DNA from: Bacteriovorax stolpii
Lineage (GTDB): Bacteria; Bdellovibrionota; UBA2428
Assembly (NCBI GenBank): GCA_945881775.1
Contig: CAMCVE010000014.1
Span: forward strand, 1-64,000
Direction: 5' to 3'
Length of the DNA stretch: 64,000 nucleotides
Shown: positions 26,528 to 35,621 of the stretch, piece by piece
How the letters are laid out: each line of letters begins with the position of its first letter
Position numbering within the stretch: the first letter of the stretch is position 1
Translations under genes and position numbers: made by a program
Notes under the pieces: model-generated
The model's input: the letters and a program-made list of their open reading frames with translations, nothing else
Databases searched by the model: none
Told to the model about the DNA's origin: nothing

Positions 26528-27073
26528 ATGACCCTCTCAGAAGCAGCAAAAATGTTAGATCGCTGGCCCACAGGTTGGGACCTTCCCAAAGTTAAGAGCT
26601 TCGTTGAAAAACGTAAGCCTAGCGTCGTGATCCTCAAAACACTTTGGTATCCCGATGTGATCGAGGGTCTCGTCGAAACGGCCAAAAGCTATTTCCATGG
26701 CGCGGGATTTGCGCCTGCCGATCTTCTGGTCGTCGATGTGCCCGGCAGCTTCGAGTTGCCCTTGGCCACGGAATGGGCCTTCGAAGGTGTCCTCGAAGGG
26801 CAAAAGGGGGCGGCTGATTTGGTTCTTGCGCTGGGTTGCGTTCTTCGTGGCGAAACCCCTCATTTTGACTTTGTTTGCTCGTCCGCCTCACAAGGCCTCA
26901 TGTTGGCACAGCAGAAATACAAGAAAGCCCTTGGTTTTGGAGTTCTTACAGTCGATACTCTTGACCAGGCGACCGCGCGTCGCTCCAAAGGTGCAGAAGC
27001 CGCTCAAGCGGCACTTTTCATGCACCTTATTCGGAGCAAGACGAACGAGTTTTCTTGGTTAGGAAAGGTATAA
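26528..27073 (+). CDS. ribH: 6,7-dimethyl-8-ribityllumazine synthase
   Basis: Condenses the RibD product with dihydroxybutanone phosphate. The core motifs are VPGSFELPLA, LGCVLRGETPHFDFVC (His active site) and FGVLTVDTLDQATARR. At 181 residues it is longer than the usual 155 because of about 25 extra N-terminal residues. It starts 3 bp after ribBX. Confidence 0.94.
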   Translation: MTLSEAAKMLDRWPTGWDLPKVKSFVEKRKPSVVILKTLWYPDVIEGLVETAKSYFHGAGFAPADLLVVDVPGSFELPLATEWAFEGVLEGQKGAADLVLALGCVLRGETPHFDFVCSSASQGLMLAQQKYKKALGFGVLTVDTLDQATARRSKGAEAAQAALFMHLIRSKTNEFSWLGKV

Positions 27074-27077
27074 CACT

Positions 27078-27515
27078 TTGGCATCCAGGCACAGAAGTCG
27101 AGAATTGGCCGTCCAGATGAGTTACCAGTGGGAACTGGATCCAAGCTCTTTGGATGATCCGCGCGCTATTGATCGTTTTTGGCGTGAACAAGCCTTGAGC
27201 TCCGAAGAGAACCGTGAATTTTTTGAAGGTCTCGTTCGAGGAATCGCGGGTCGAATGCCTGAGCTCGATGAACTCATCAAGAAATACCTAAAAAACTGGA
27301 AAGTCGATCGCCTCGACAAAGTTGACCTTGCGCTTTTGCGCGTCGCGATTTTCGAGATGCTTTTTTATAAAGGTAAGGACCCAGCTGATCCTGCTGTTGT
27401 AATCAACGAGGCTCTTGAGATCGCTAAAAAGTTTGGCACGCCTAAGAGCGCTGCTTTTATCAATGGTGTGCTCGACAACGTGGCGAAGGACCACGGTCTT
27501 AGCAAGTCTTCCTAG
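27078..27515 (+). CDS. nusB: Transcription antitermination factor NusB
   Basis: Binds boxA RNA with S10 during rRNA transcription. It is all-helical, 145 residues, with typical N-terminal RHRSRELAVQMSYQWELD and C-terminal INEALEIAKKFGTPKSAAFINGVLDN. The start is TTG at 27078 with AAAGG upstream, 4 bp after ribH. The ribH-nusB order is widely conserved. Confidence 0.95.
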   Translation: MASRHRSRELAVQMSYQWELDPSSLDDPRAIDRFWREQALSSEENREFFEGLVRGIAGRMPELDELIKKYLKNWKVDRLDKVDLALLRVAIFEMLFYKGKDPADPAVVINEALEIAKKFGTPKSAAFINGVLDNVAKDHGLSKSS

Positions 27516-27524
27516 CCATTTTGC

Positions 27525-27893
27525 ATGTCGATCACGCTTTATCTTTCGCGAGTCTCAGAGTCTCTTCAACTCGGAGCTGACGAGCAGATTCCCGATGCAT
27601 GGATGAAACTCGACGTGCTTTCTCAAGGACTCGTATCGCGCTATCTCGCTCGCGAGCGGGGCGCTCCCAAAGATTCGGACGCGACATCATCTTGGGTTCT
27701 ACTTCGACCTTTTTCGCCACAGAGTCCCGTTCTCTACGGGGTCTGGAACTCTAAAGCACCACTCACAAAAGAGCATCTTGCTCCGCTGGTCGAAGTGGCC
27801 TTCAAATGTCATCTTGATAAAGCGTCTCTCTCAGCGATGGAGCAAGAACTCGTTCGTGCTCTATGGAAAGAGGTCGAGGACCTCGGTTCATGA
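27525..27893 (+). CDS. Hypothetical protein between nusB and hflX
   Basis: I do not recognise this 122-residue soluble protein. It has no signal peptide or membrane segment. Its end overlaps the hflX start (ATGAG), so the two are probably translated together and it may be linked to ribosome or nusB/hflX function. Base and codon use look like the neighbours. Confidence 0.72.
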   Translation: MSITLYLSRVSESLQLGADEQIPDAWMKLDVLSQGLVSRYLARERGAPKDSDATSSWVLLRPFSPQSPVLYGVWNSKAPLTKEHLAPLVEVAFKCHLDKASLSAMEQELVRALWKEVEDLGS

Positions 27894-29233
27894 GTCCCAA
27901 GATCTGGACTCCTTCTGAAATCCGTAAACTCGCTCGTCGCCATCGAGATGCTCAAAAAAGTAGCAGCGTTTCTCCCCTCCTGAGAGATGACCTGGATGCT
28001 GATGCACTGATCGACGCTGGAAAGTCCACGGACCAGGAGAGCTTCGAAAGCACCGAACTTAAGGGCAAGCTTTCCTACTGGAACCAGTTTGAAGAATCCG
28101 TGGGCAACCGTGTGGTCATCGCCATGCCGGCGGAGTGGGACGAAGACGAACCCGAGATGGAGCGGCTTTGTAAAACGCTAGGACTCGACGTGAAGGAAGT
28201 TGTTGTCCTTCGCAGCCGTGATCCCGACCCAAGCACCTTTGTAGGTCCTGGTCAGCTCTCTCGTCTGAAGAAGGCCCTGGCTAAACACGAAGCGAGCTCC
28301 CTCGTGGTGGATGCTCCGCTCAGACCCAGCCAGGTCAAGAATCTGGAGAAGTCCTTAAAGATCTCAGTCCTTGACCGCGAGGGCATTATCCTGTCCATTT
28401 TCCAGTCGCACGCTCGCACTCGCCAGGCGCAGCTCCAGGTAGAAATCGCGCAACTCAAGTATCTCTTACCTCGTTTGTCCGGAGTCTGGATGGGGCTCTC
28501 GCGCCAACGCGGAGCCAAAGGTGGTCTTGGTGGGCGAGGCCTTGGAGAAACGCGTCTGGAGCTCGATCGACGCGTTGTAAAAGATCGCATCGCTTTTTTG
28601 TCAACGAAAATGGATGAAGCTCAGAGGAGTTTCGAAGTTCAGTCCGCTCGACGTGCCTCGCTCCCTCGCGTTGCACTCGTGGGTTACACCAATGCCGGCA
28701 AGTCAACGCTGATGAAGCAGTTGACGCGTGCCGAGGTGCGCATCGAAGACAAACTCTTCGCAACTCTCGATACCACCGTTCGAATGTTGAATCCGCCAAC
28801 GAAGCCCCAGATCCTTGTGAGTGATACTGTCGGTTTTGTGCGCGATCTGCCGCACAATTTGGTCGCCTCATTCAAATCGACTCTAGCGGAATCTGTGACG
28901 TCGCGATTGCTCTTGCACGTGGTGGACGTTTCTCATCCCTCCTGGATGGATCATTTTCGCACCACTGAAAAAGTTCTTGAAGAAATCGGAGCCGCTAAGA
29001 TTCCTAGGATTCTCGTGCTCAACAAACTTGATATCCTGCCGGTTGCGGTGCGTCTTCGCCAAAGTCAGTGCAAGCGACTTCTGAAGGACTTGCCTGACTA
29101 CATCTTCACTGTTCCGCTCTCGGCCGTTACGGGAGAGGGCGTTGATACGCTTCGAGACGTCATCGTGCGCGAGTGCGGTGCGACGATTCCTGAGTGGATG
29201 AATCCGCAGTTCCCGCTCGAAGAAGACTCATAG
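27890..29233 (+). CDS. hflX: GTPase HflX
   Basis: A ribosome-associated GTPase that splits stalled or stressed ribosomes. The N-terminal HflX domain has DPSTFVGPGQLSRLKKAL. The linker reads RGAKGGLGGRGLGETRLELDRR. The G domain shows GYTNAGKST (about residue 265), DTVGFVRDLPHNLV, NKLD and a final SAVTGEG. It has 447 residues from the ATG at 27890, which overlaps the previous stop. Confidence 0.95.
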   Translation: MSPKIWTPSEIRKLARRHRDAQKSSSVSPLLRDDLDADALIDAGKSTDQESFESTELKGKLSYWNQFEESVGNRVVIAMPAEWDEDEPEMERLCKTLGLDVKEVVVLRSRDPDPSTFVGPGQLSRLKKALAKHEASSLVVDAPLRPSQVKNLEKSLKISVLDREGIILSIFQSHARTRQAQLQVEIAQLKYLLPRLSGVWMGLSRQRGAKGGLGGRGLGETRLELDRRVVKDRIAFLSTKMDEAQRSFEVQSARRASLPRVALVGYTNAGKSTLMKQLTRAEVRIEDKLFATLDTTVRMLNPPTKPQILVSDTVGFVRDLPHNLVASFKSTLAESVTSRLLLHVVDVSHPSWMDHFRTTEKVLEEIGAAKIPRILVLNKLDILPVAVRLRQSQCKRLLKDLPDYIFTVPLSAVTGEGVDTLRDVIVRECGATIPEWMNPQFPLEEDS

Positions 29234-29290
29234 CGCATTTGCGTCTTGGTGGAGCTTGTGGGGCCGGCCTCCTCGCTCTAAACTTGTTGC

Positions 29291-30103
29291 ATGGCTGAAG
29301 TCTTTGTTCTCAGTGACGGAACCGGCGAAACTGCCGACAAGCTCGTGCAGGCTGCGTTGGTGCAGTTCCCCGAACACGATCCTCAGGTCTCTCGCTTCAA
29401 AGCTCTTAAGTCCGAAGCCCAGATCGATTCGATTATGGAAGAAGCTAAGAGCCAAGGCGCAACCGTAGTGTATACGGTTGCGCGCCCCGATCTGCGTTTG
29501 AGCGTTGAGAAGAAGGCGCAGGTTCTTGGGATTCGTGCGATTGATTTGCTGGGTCCCATTCTCTCAGGCTTTGCAGAAATGCTCGGAGCAACTCCTCAGC
29601 TCCGCTCTGGTATTCTTCATGAAGTCAATGAAGAGTACTTCAAGCGAATCGAAGCCATCGAGTTTACCGTCAAGCATGACGACGGGTCACATCCCGACAA
29701 GCTCGGTGAGGCAGACATCATCCTGGTGGGGGTCTCGCGAACCTCGAAGACGCCTCTTTCGATCTTTCTTTCGCACAAAGGCTGGAAAGTTGCCAACGTC
29801 CCGCTCGTGAAGGGCATTGAGCCGCCTCAGACCCTCTTTGAGGTCGATCAAGACAAGATCATCGCTCTTCTGATCGATCCCGAGATGCTCGCAAAGATCC
29901 GCCGCGAGAGACTGAGCCGAATGGGGCGTGACCCCACAGGCAACTATGCGAGCCTTCAGCATATTCGAGACGAAATCGAGTGGGTGCGCCAAATTTATGC
30001 CAGAAATCGTCGCTGGCCTGTTTATGACGTGACGAATAAAGCACTTGAAGAAACGGCTGCTGAGATTGAGCGGACGATAGCGGCGCGGCGTCGTTCACGT
30101 TAA
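29291..30103 (+). CDS. ppsR: Pyruvate,phosphate dikinase/PEP synthase regulatory protein (DUF299)
   Basis: A bifunctional kinase and phosphorylase that switches PPDK or PEP synthase by ADP-dependent phosphorylation and phosphate-dependent reversal. The family opening (VFVLSDGTGETADKLVQAAL) and the P-loop-like GVSRTSKTPLSIFLSHKGWKVANVPLV are clear. It has 270 residues. Whether its target is PPDK or PEP synthase cannot be told here, since neither gene is in the window. Confidence 0.94.
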   Translation: MAEVFVLSDGTGETADKLVQAALVQFPEHDPQVSRFKALKSEAQIDSIMEEAKSQGATVVYTVARPDLRLSVEKKAQVLGIRAIDLLGPILSGFAEMLGATPQLRSGILHEVNEEYFKRIEAIEFTVKHDDGSHPDKLGEADIILVGVSRTSKTPLSIFLSHKGWKVANVPLVKGIEPPQTLFEVDQDKIIALLIDPEMLAKIRRERLSRMGRDPTGNYASLQHIRDEIEWVRQIYARNRRWPVYDVTNKALEETAAEIERTIAARRRSR

Positions 30104-30113
30104 ACTGAGAGGG

Positions 30114-30836
30114 ATGGGTAAGCTTTCCAAAATCCTAGGGTTAACGACCTGCGTGATCTCCGCGGCCGGCATGGCCCAAGTGACCGAAGGCAACTCTGCC
30201 GTCGAGCAATATCGAATTCAGTCGCACTACGGCCCCGAAGAGGCGCTGCTCTCACCCCTCTTTCCGAGAGAAGAGAAAGTCGAGATCAGCGGCGGAGCGG
30301 CCATCGCTCCTCTTTCCTCGCTTATGGATTATTACGGTTATCAGGGTTCGCTCGTCTACCATATCAATCGTCGGCACGCCGTTGAGCCCGTGTTTTACTC
30401 GGCCAACAGCGGCGAGCTCTCGAGTTTCGTCAAAGAGCAGATTGCCAACAAGATCGACGAGTCTGGGCGCAGCTCGACGTTTGTCGCAATCCCCAAGCAG
30501 ATTCTCGCAGCTTCTTATCTTTTCAGCCCCTACCATGCGAAACTCCACCTCAGTGAACGCTCGGTTTCTCATTTTGACCTCTATTTTGGTCTCGGGGCAG
30601 GGGCCGTTCAGAATGAGGCAACAAACCTCAATGGTGTTGCGGGCAGCGCCGAGTGGAACGCGGGCGGTTTGCTTACCGCAGGAGTGCGGATGCTCTTCCA
30701 GCCTCGCTTCGCGCTTCGCCTCGAAGCTCGTGATTTCGTAGCTGGCGCTGACAGTTTCGGCAAAAAGAGTACGACGCACAATTTCCAGATGGGCCTCTCG
30801 CTCAGTGTGTTTTTTGGGTCCTTCCCAAGCTTTTGA
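30114..30836 (+). CDS. Outer-membrane beta-barrel protein (OMP_myx-like)
   Basis: A 240-residue exported protein with a signal peptide (KLSKILGLTTCVISAAGMAQ). The rest has strand-like alternation (FDLYFGLGAGAVQNEAT, GGLLTAGVRMLF, RFALRLEARDFVA) and ends in an amphipathic strand (QMGLSLSVFFGSFPSF). The layout is that of the outer-membrane beta-barrel domain proteins of Myxococcus-like bacteria. Function unknown. It starts 10 bp after ppsR and precedes ffh. Confidence 0.78.
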   Translation: MGKLSKILGLTTCVISAAGMAQVTEGNSAVEQYRIQSHYGPEEALLSPLFPREEKVEISGGAAIAPLSSLMDYYGYQGSLVYHINRRHAVEPVFYSANSGELSSFVKEQIANKIDESGRSSTFVAIPKQILAASYLFSPYHAKLHLSERSVSHFDLYFGLGAGAVQNEATNLNGVAGSAEWNAGGLLTAGVRMLFQPRFALRLEARDFVAGADSFGKKSTTHNFQMGLSLSVFFGSFPSF

Positions 30837-30869
30837 TTTCGGCGCCCCAAAAGGCTATCGTCTGCCGTC

Positions 30870-32312
30870 ATGCTAGACGGATTGCAAAAAAGACTCGCGA
30901 GTGCGCTTAAGAAAATTCGAGGGGTCACGCGCCTTTCCGAAGCCGATGTCGATGCTGTCCTCGGTGAAGTCCGGACCGGGTTCCTCGAGGCCGACGTCCA
31001 TTTCCGTGTCACCAAAGACTTTCTTGCGCGAGTCAGGGAACGCTGCCTGAGAGGCGAAGTCGTTTCTTCTCTTTCACCAGAGCAGCACATCGTTAAAATT
31101 CTCTCCGAAGAGCTCGCTCAAATTCTCGGTGGCGAAAGTCGGGAGCTGGATTTGGCTTCGGCCCCACCTGTCGTCATTCTTATGGTCGGCCTTCAAGGCT
31201 CCGGCAAAACGACCAGCTCCGCCAAGCTTGCACGTCTCTTGAAGTCCAAAGGTCGCCGTCCTGCACTCGTGAGCGTCGACGTGCAGCGTCCGGCCGCTAT
31301 GGAACAGCTTCGCGCGCTAGGCACCCGTGAAGATGTGCCTGTGCTTGACTCCAGCCCCACTCAAAAGCCTATCGACATTGCGCGTGAGGCGCTTAAAAGC
31401 GCCAACAATAAGAACTGTGACACTCTCATCGTCGACACCGCTGGCCGCTTGCAGGTCGATGCCGCCCTCATGCAGGAGCTCAAAGAACTCCGAGATCTCC
31501 TCAAGCCCAAAGAGACCTTGCTTGTTATCGATGCGATGATGGGCCAACAGGCTGTTGAAGTCGCAGAGGGTTTCGACCGTGAGATTGGTCTGAGTGGCGC
31601 GATCTTAAGCAAGCTAGATGGCGATGCGCGTGGTGGAGCCGCACTTTCGCTTGTCGCCGTCACGGGCAAGCCCATCAAGTTTATTGGTACGGGCGAGCGC
31701 CCGACGGATTTTGAGGTTTTCCACCCCGACCGCATCGCTTCACGACTCCTCGATATGGGCGATTTTATGTCGCTCCTGGAGAAGGCCCAAGAGGTGATCT
31801 CGGAAGACGACGCCGTGAAGGCGGGGGAAAAACTCCTCAAAGCTGACTTCAGCTTTGAGGACTTCCTCGATCAAATGAAAATGATTTCTAAGATGGGATC
31901 CTTTGGGGGCCTGTTGAAGATGCTTCCCGGAATGGGTGCGCTCAAGGATCAACTCGAGCAGGTCGACACCGATAAAGAAATGAAACGCGTCGAAGCCATG
32001 ATTCAGTCCATGACCCACCAAGAACGTCGCAATCCCGACGTCCTCAACGGAGGACGCAAAGCCCGCATCGCGAAGGGCAGTGGCATGGCAGTCTCCGAGG
32101 TCAACTCCTTCGTTAAACGTTTCCTCGACGCGCGAAAAATGATGCGCCAGATGGGCAAGATGGGGGGGCTGATGAAAGGCCTAGGGAAGATGGGCACGGG
32201 CGCTAATGCGTCCGCACCGAATGCGGCATCAGCAGGAACAGCGTGGGCTCAAAACCCTGGACTTCCGTTTGGTCGTCGCAGTGGCGGCAAAGGATTTGGT
32301 CGCAAATTTTAG
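30870..32312 (+). CDS. ffh: Signal recognition particle protein Ffh
   Basis: SRP54 GTPase that delivers nascent membrane proteins to the translocon. It has an N domain, a G domain with GLQGSGKTTSSAKLA (about residue 107) and DTAGRLQVD, and a Met-rich M domain (MRQMGKMGGLMKGLGKMG) that binds 4.5S RNA and signal sequences. It has 480 residues, with a Gly/Ala-rich tail. It is followed by a 337-bp gap before rpsP. Confidence 0.97.
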   Translation: MLDGLQKRLASALKKIRGVTRLSEADVDAVLGEVRTGFLEADVHFRVTKDFLARVRERCLRGEVVSSLSPEQHIVKILSEELAQILGGESRELDLASAPPVVILMVGLQGSGKTTSSAKLARLLKSKGRRPALVSVDVQRPAAMEQLRALGTREDVPVLDSSPTQKPIDIAREALKSANNKNCDTLIVDTAGRLQVDAALMQELKELRDLLKPKETLLVIDAMMGQQAVEVAEGFDREIGLSGAILSKLDGDARGGAALSLVAVTGKPIKFIGTGERPTDFEVFHPDRIASRLLDMGDFMSLLEKAQEVISEDDAVKAGEKLLKADFSFEDFLDQMKMISKMGSFGGLLKMLPGMGALKDQLEQVDTDKEMKRVEAMIQSMTHQERRNPDVLNGGRKARIAKGSGMAVSEVNSFVKRFLDARKMMRQMGKMGGLMKGLGKMGTGANASAPNAASAGTAWAQNPGLPFGRRSGGKGFGRKF

Positions 32313-32649
32313 ACGCAGCTTATTGGGTCGACTTGATAGCTCTGGTCTCCAGCCCTAGGACTGCGCGATGGCGAGCGGGATCTTCCTTCGTACCTTAAGG
32401 TGATCTACAAGCCAACGACTTGTCCTGATCCTTCACTGTGGATAGGCTGCAGGAATTCCTCAAGAAGAATGCCTCGGGGCTCTCTCATTCCATCACCAAG
32501 GACCTTCGCATTGCTCTCCAGGAGGACGAGCGTTGCGTGAAGATCCTTGGAAACTTCGCGTCGCCCCAGAAATTGGCTCGAAAACATTGAAATTAGGCTT
32601 GATTGCTGTGCTGAAGCAGGGCATAAGCTAGCCTTCTCGGAGGTCCCTA
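32313..32649. other. 337-bp gap between ffh and rpsP, no confident gene
   Basis: I see no RNA gene or assured protein gene here. A 50-codon plus-strand frame from GTG at 32438 to the TGA at 32588 reads DRLQEFLKKNASGLSHS and continues with good codon use, but has no ribosome binding site. The minus strand is open over the same codons (32405-32587) in mirrored phase, so codon bias cannot choose between them. The piece 32313-32400 is also open on the minus strand. This may be decayed coding sequence or a long rpsP leader. CGGAGG at its end is the rpsP ribosome binding site. Confidence 0.4.
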
Positions 32650-32946
32650 ATGGTCGTTATTCGTCTAGCTCGTGGAGGCAAAAAAGGCGCTCCCGTTTTT
32701 ACTTTGATGGTTGCTGATAAAGCGGCGTCGCTCGGTGGTCGTTTCATCGAGAAGCTCGGAACATTTGTGCCTAGCACTGCTAAGAGCAGTTTCAACTTCA
32801 ACAAAGAGCGCTTTGAGTTCTGGCTCTCCAAAGGCGCTCAGCCTTCGGATCGCGTCAAGCTTCTGATGCGCACCTTCGCCAAGGGTAAAACCCCTAAGCA
32901 ACCCAAGCCTAAGGCCAAAGCTGCTCCCGAGGCCGCTGCAGAGTAG
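32650..32946 (+). CDS. rpsP: 30S ribosomal protein bS16
   Basis: Small-subunit assembly protein. The N-terminal VVIRLARGGKKGAPVFTLMVADK and FNFNKERFEFWLSKGAQPSDRV match bS16. It has 98 residues with an Ala/Lys/Pro-rich tail. CGGAGG precedes the ATG. It heads rpsP-rimM-trmD-rplS; the khpA (KH-domain) gene often found after rpsP is absent. Confidence 0.97.
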   Translation: MVVIRLARGGKKGAPVFTLMVADKAASLGGRFIEKLGTFVPSTAKSSFNFNKERFEFWLSKGAQPSDRVKLLMRTFAKGKTPKQPKPKAKAAPEAAAE

Positions 32947-32956
32947 TTTTTAGTTC

Positions 32957-33553
32957 GTGTCTGAACGAGATCCATTCATCGTTATCGGCACGCTTGTTCG
33001 CCCTCACGGTTTTCCCCGTGAGGGCGTTTCTCATTTTAAAGCCAATTTTGATTTTCCAGGGCATGCAACTTTGCCCGAACGCACGTCGGTTTGGATCTTC
33101 GATGGTGTGGCTTTCCTAGAATTTTTACTAGCTGGTCCAGCGGCTCCTCTCGGTGGCAAGTGGTCCCAGGCCACCGGCGCCAAACTTTCATTTTTTGAGA
33201 AAGATATCGCCTCGCTCGCCGGGGGACTTGCTGGAAAGAAGTTGGCTCTTCCCCGCTCTGCATTTGCGCCGCTGGACGGCTCCGAAGTTTACCTTTGTGA
33301 CCTTCAAGGCGTCGAAGTCCGCAATGAGGATGGGACTCGTTTCGGGAGCGTCGAGGGTGCGGTCTCGGTGGGCAAAGATTCCTGGAATCTCACCGCGCGT
33401 GCCGGAAAAAAACCCTTCGAGTTTCCACTCAAATGGATCGACTGGACAGCCTCACGAATCGAGATAGGGCAGGAGCCACGTTTCGTCGTTGTGCCGAACG
33501 TTGCAATCTGGGTAGATATCGAAGCACTGGAGGCTGAACGCGATGACGACTAA
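32957..33553 (+). CDS. rimM: Ribosome maturation factor RimM
   Basis: Assists 30S assembly near S19. The N-terminal barrel starts IGTLVRPHGF, and the C-terminal PRC-type barrel contains GSEVYLCDLQGVEV and the FPLKWIDW region. The N-terminal half is divergent, so the call leans partly on its place between rpsP and trmD. It has 198 residues from a GTG at 32957, and its end overlaps the trmD start. Confidence 0.88.
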   Translation: MSERDPFIVIGTLVRPHGFPREGVSHFKANFDFPGHATLPERTSVWIFDGVAFLEFLLAGPAAPLGGKWSQATGAKLSFFEKDIASLAGGLAGKKLALPRSAFAPLDGSEVYLCDLQGVEVRNEDGTRFGSVEGAVSVGKDSWNLTARAGKKPFEFPLKWIDWTASRIEIGQEPRFVVVPNVAIWVDIEALEAERDDD

Positions 33554-34379
33554 TTTCAAGCGCCCTGTCATCGACATCCTCAGTCTTTTCCCCGAATCCG
33601 TGCGAGCTGTGCTGGATTCCTCCATCCTGCGCCGGGCCCAAGCAAAAGATCTCGTTGAGCTCCAGTCGAGTGACCTCAGACCCTTTGCCGACGACAAGCA
33701 CCGCTCTGTTGATGACACGCCGTTTGGGGGCCAGCAAGGCATGCTCTTTAAACCAAGCGTCCTTGAGAAGGCCATGGAGGCTCAGCTTGCCGCGGTCGGC
33801 GGCGACAGGCGCAAACTAAAAGTGATTTATCCACATCCAAGGGGCTTGCAGCTCACTCAGCCTGTCGTCCAGGCGTTGGCCGATTCCGTAGCAAACGGGG
33901 AGGTCGAGCGCATGGTGATCCTTTGCGGTCGCTACGAAGGCATCGACGAACGCATTGTCGACCTCTGGGTGGACCTGGAGCTCAGCCTTGGGGATTTCAT
34001 CATGACCGGAGGTGAGTTGCCTGCTCTGGTGCTTACCGACGCCGTTGTTCGGCTGCTCCCGGGTGTGCTTGGCGATCAGCGTTCCGCTGAGAAAGAGAGT
34101 TTCTCTCAGTCACTGCTCGAACATCCTCAGTACACCAAACCACGTGAGTTCCGGGGGCTTTCGGTTCCGCGCCCCTTGCTGGAAGGTAACCACCTCGAGG
34201 CCGAGGAGTGGAAACTCCGCGAATCCCTGCTCCTAACCGCCGCCTTCAGGCCCGATCTGATTCGTGGCCATGTGGGGGAGGGGCTTCCGTCCTGGGCCCG
34301 CGACCTCTTGGAGCGACTTCAGAAACGACTCGATTTGCGTGGCGAATGCCCCTTGACCGAGACCCACCCTAAAGGTTAA
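33543..34379 (+). CDS. trmD: tRNA (guanine-N1)-methyltransferase
   Basis: Methylates G37 of tRNAs to prevent frameshifting, using SAM bound in a trefoil knot. The signature GRYEGIDERIVDLWVDLELS and SLGDFIMTGGELPALVLTDAV is clear, as is DDTPFGGQQGMLFKP. It has 278 residues. It begins inside the last codons of rimM. Confidence 0.97.
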   Translation: MTTNFKRPVIDILSLFPESVRAVLDSSILRRAQAKDLVELQSSDLRPFADDKHRSVDDTPFGGQQGMLFKPSVLEKAMEAQLAAVGGDRRKLKVIYPHPRGLQLTQPVVQALADSVANGEVERMVILCGRYEGIDERIVDLWVDLELSLGDFIMTGGELPALVLTDAVVRLLPGVLGDQRSAEKESFSQSLLEHPQYTKPREFRGLSVPRPLLEGNHLEAEEWKLRESLLLTAAFRPDLIRGHVGEGLPSWARDLLERLQKRLDLRGECPLTETHPKG

Positions 34380-34391
34380 AAGCGACTCCCT

Positions 34392-34838
34392 ATGAAAGCC
34401 GAAAAGCCCGTTAAGAAAACGCCCGTCCGTAAAGTCGCTCAAGCCAAGACGGTCATGGACACCTACAACCTCGTGAAGTCCCAAGTGAATCAGAAAGTGA
34501 TTCCTCCGTTCTCGCCCGGCGATAAGATCGTCGTTAAGGCGAAGATCAAAGAAGGCGACAAAGAGCGCGTTCAGGCTTTTGAAGGCATCGTGATCGCTCG
34601 CAGCGGCAGCGGCATCCGCGAAACCTTCACGGTTCGCAAGGTCTCATCGGGCGTGGGTGTTGAGCGTATCTTCCCCATCAACTCTCCTGCTATCGAATCC
34701 GTCGAGCTCATGGTCGAAGGTTTTGTTCGTCGTTCGAAGCTCTACTACCTCCGCGATCGCGAAGGTCGTTCGGCTCGTATTCAAGACAAAAACCTCAAGA
34801 ACTCCGAAGCTCAAGGCACGCACAAGTCCAAAGCTTGA
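34392..34838 (+). CDS. rplS: 50S ribosomal protein bL19
   Basis: Large-subunit protein at the subunit interface. The core ([55 protein letters not shown]) is typical. At 148 residues it is longer than the usual 115, with about 22 extra basic N-terminal residues and a C-terminal tail. An internal ATG at 34455 is a possible alternative start. Confidence 0.96.
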   Translation: MKAEKPVKKTPVRKVAQAKTVMDTYNLVKSQVNQKVIPPFSPGDKIVVKAKIKEGDKERVQAFEGIVIARSGSGIRETFTVRKVSSGVGVERIFPINSPAIESVELMVEGFVRRSKLYYLRDREGRSARIQDKNLKNSEAQGTHKSKA

Positions 34839-34841
34839 GTC

Positions 34842-35621
34842 GTGGCTCCTCGCAACGCCTCTTCGTTGGCACCGGAAGACGATCTTCGAATTCTCGAGGA
34901 TCGTTTTTCTGTTTTTAAGAATGAAGCTTCACTCAAACACAGCGCCCACTGGATCGTGGGGCTTGATGAGGTGGGGCGCGGGTGCCTCGCGGGCCCCGTG
35001 ACTGCCGCGGCATTTGCCTATCGCATCAGCTCGGCGAGAGTTTTTTGGAAACCTAGCTACCGAGTTGCCGATTCGAAGAAACTGTCTCCCGTGCAGCGCC
35101 AAACCGCGCAAGCGCACGTGCTCAACAATCCCGAATTTTTAACAGCTGTTTGCGAAGCTTCAGTCGAGGAGATCGATCAGATCAACATCCTTCGTGCGTC
35201 ACTGCTCGCGATGAAGCGTGCCTACGAGAAAGTGCGTCGTCAAATCCCCGAGAGTGCCGAAGTATGGGCTCTTGTCGACGGCAACACGCTACCAACACTT
35301 GATGCCTGTGAAAGAGCCGCGATCATCAAAGGCGACTCGAAAAGTTTTGCAATCGCCGTGGCCGCAATTCTCGCCAAAGAACATCGTGACAGTCGTATGA
35401 AGGCTCTCGCTCAAACTTATCCCCGCTACAACTGGGAGAAAAATGTGGGCTACCCCACGCCCGATCATGCGTCTGCCCTGCAAAAAATTGGCGTGAGTCG
35501 TTGGCATCGAAAGAGCTTCCGCATGGGGGGGCTCGTGTTGCATGAATTTTGCGGAGGTCTCGAGTGCGAAGAGGTCGCCACCCATGCCCAGCACCCGTCA
35601 GATCCAGGGAACCCGTTTTGA
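34842..35621 (+). CDS. rnhB: Ribonuclease HII
   Basis: Cleaves RNA in RNA-DNA hybrids and removes misinserted ribonucleotides. The acidic active site is present: GLDEVGRGCLAGPV (Asp, Glu), ALVDGNTLP (Asp) and GYPTPDHASAL (Asp). It has 259 residues, with about 40 residues before the core. The GTG start at 34842 is 3 bp after rplS. Its end overlaps the next gene. Confidence 0.95.
   Translation: MAPRNASSLAPEDDLRILEDRFSVFKNEASLKHSAHWIVGLDEVGRGCLAGPVTAAAFAYRISSARVFWKPSYRVADSKKLSPVQRQTAQAHVLNNPEFLTAVCEASVEEIDQINILRASLLAMKRAYEKVRRQIPESAEVWALVDGNTLPTLDACERAAIIKGDSKSFAIAVAAILAKEHRDSRMKALAQTYPRYNWEKNVGYPTPDHASALQKIGVSRWHRKSFRMGGLVLHEFCGGLECEEVATHAQHPSDPGNPF

Noticed and set aside
32405-32587. HigA-like antitoxin on the minus strand (REPRGILLEEFLQP)
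   Set aside because: Only a short stretch resembles HigA, there is no helix-turn-helix after it, no toxin gene and no ribosome binding site.
32313-32649. 4.5S SRP RNA next to ffh
   Set aside because: The conserved GGTCAGG/GGAAGCAGCC region is missing on both strands.
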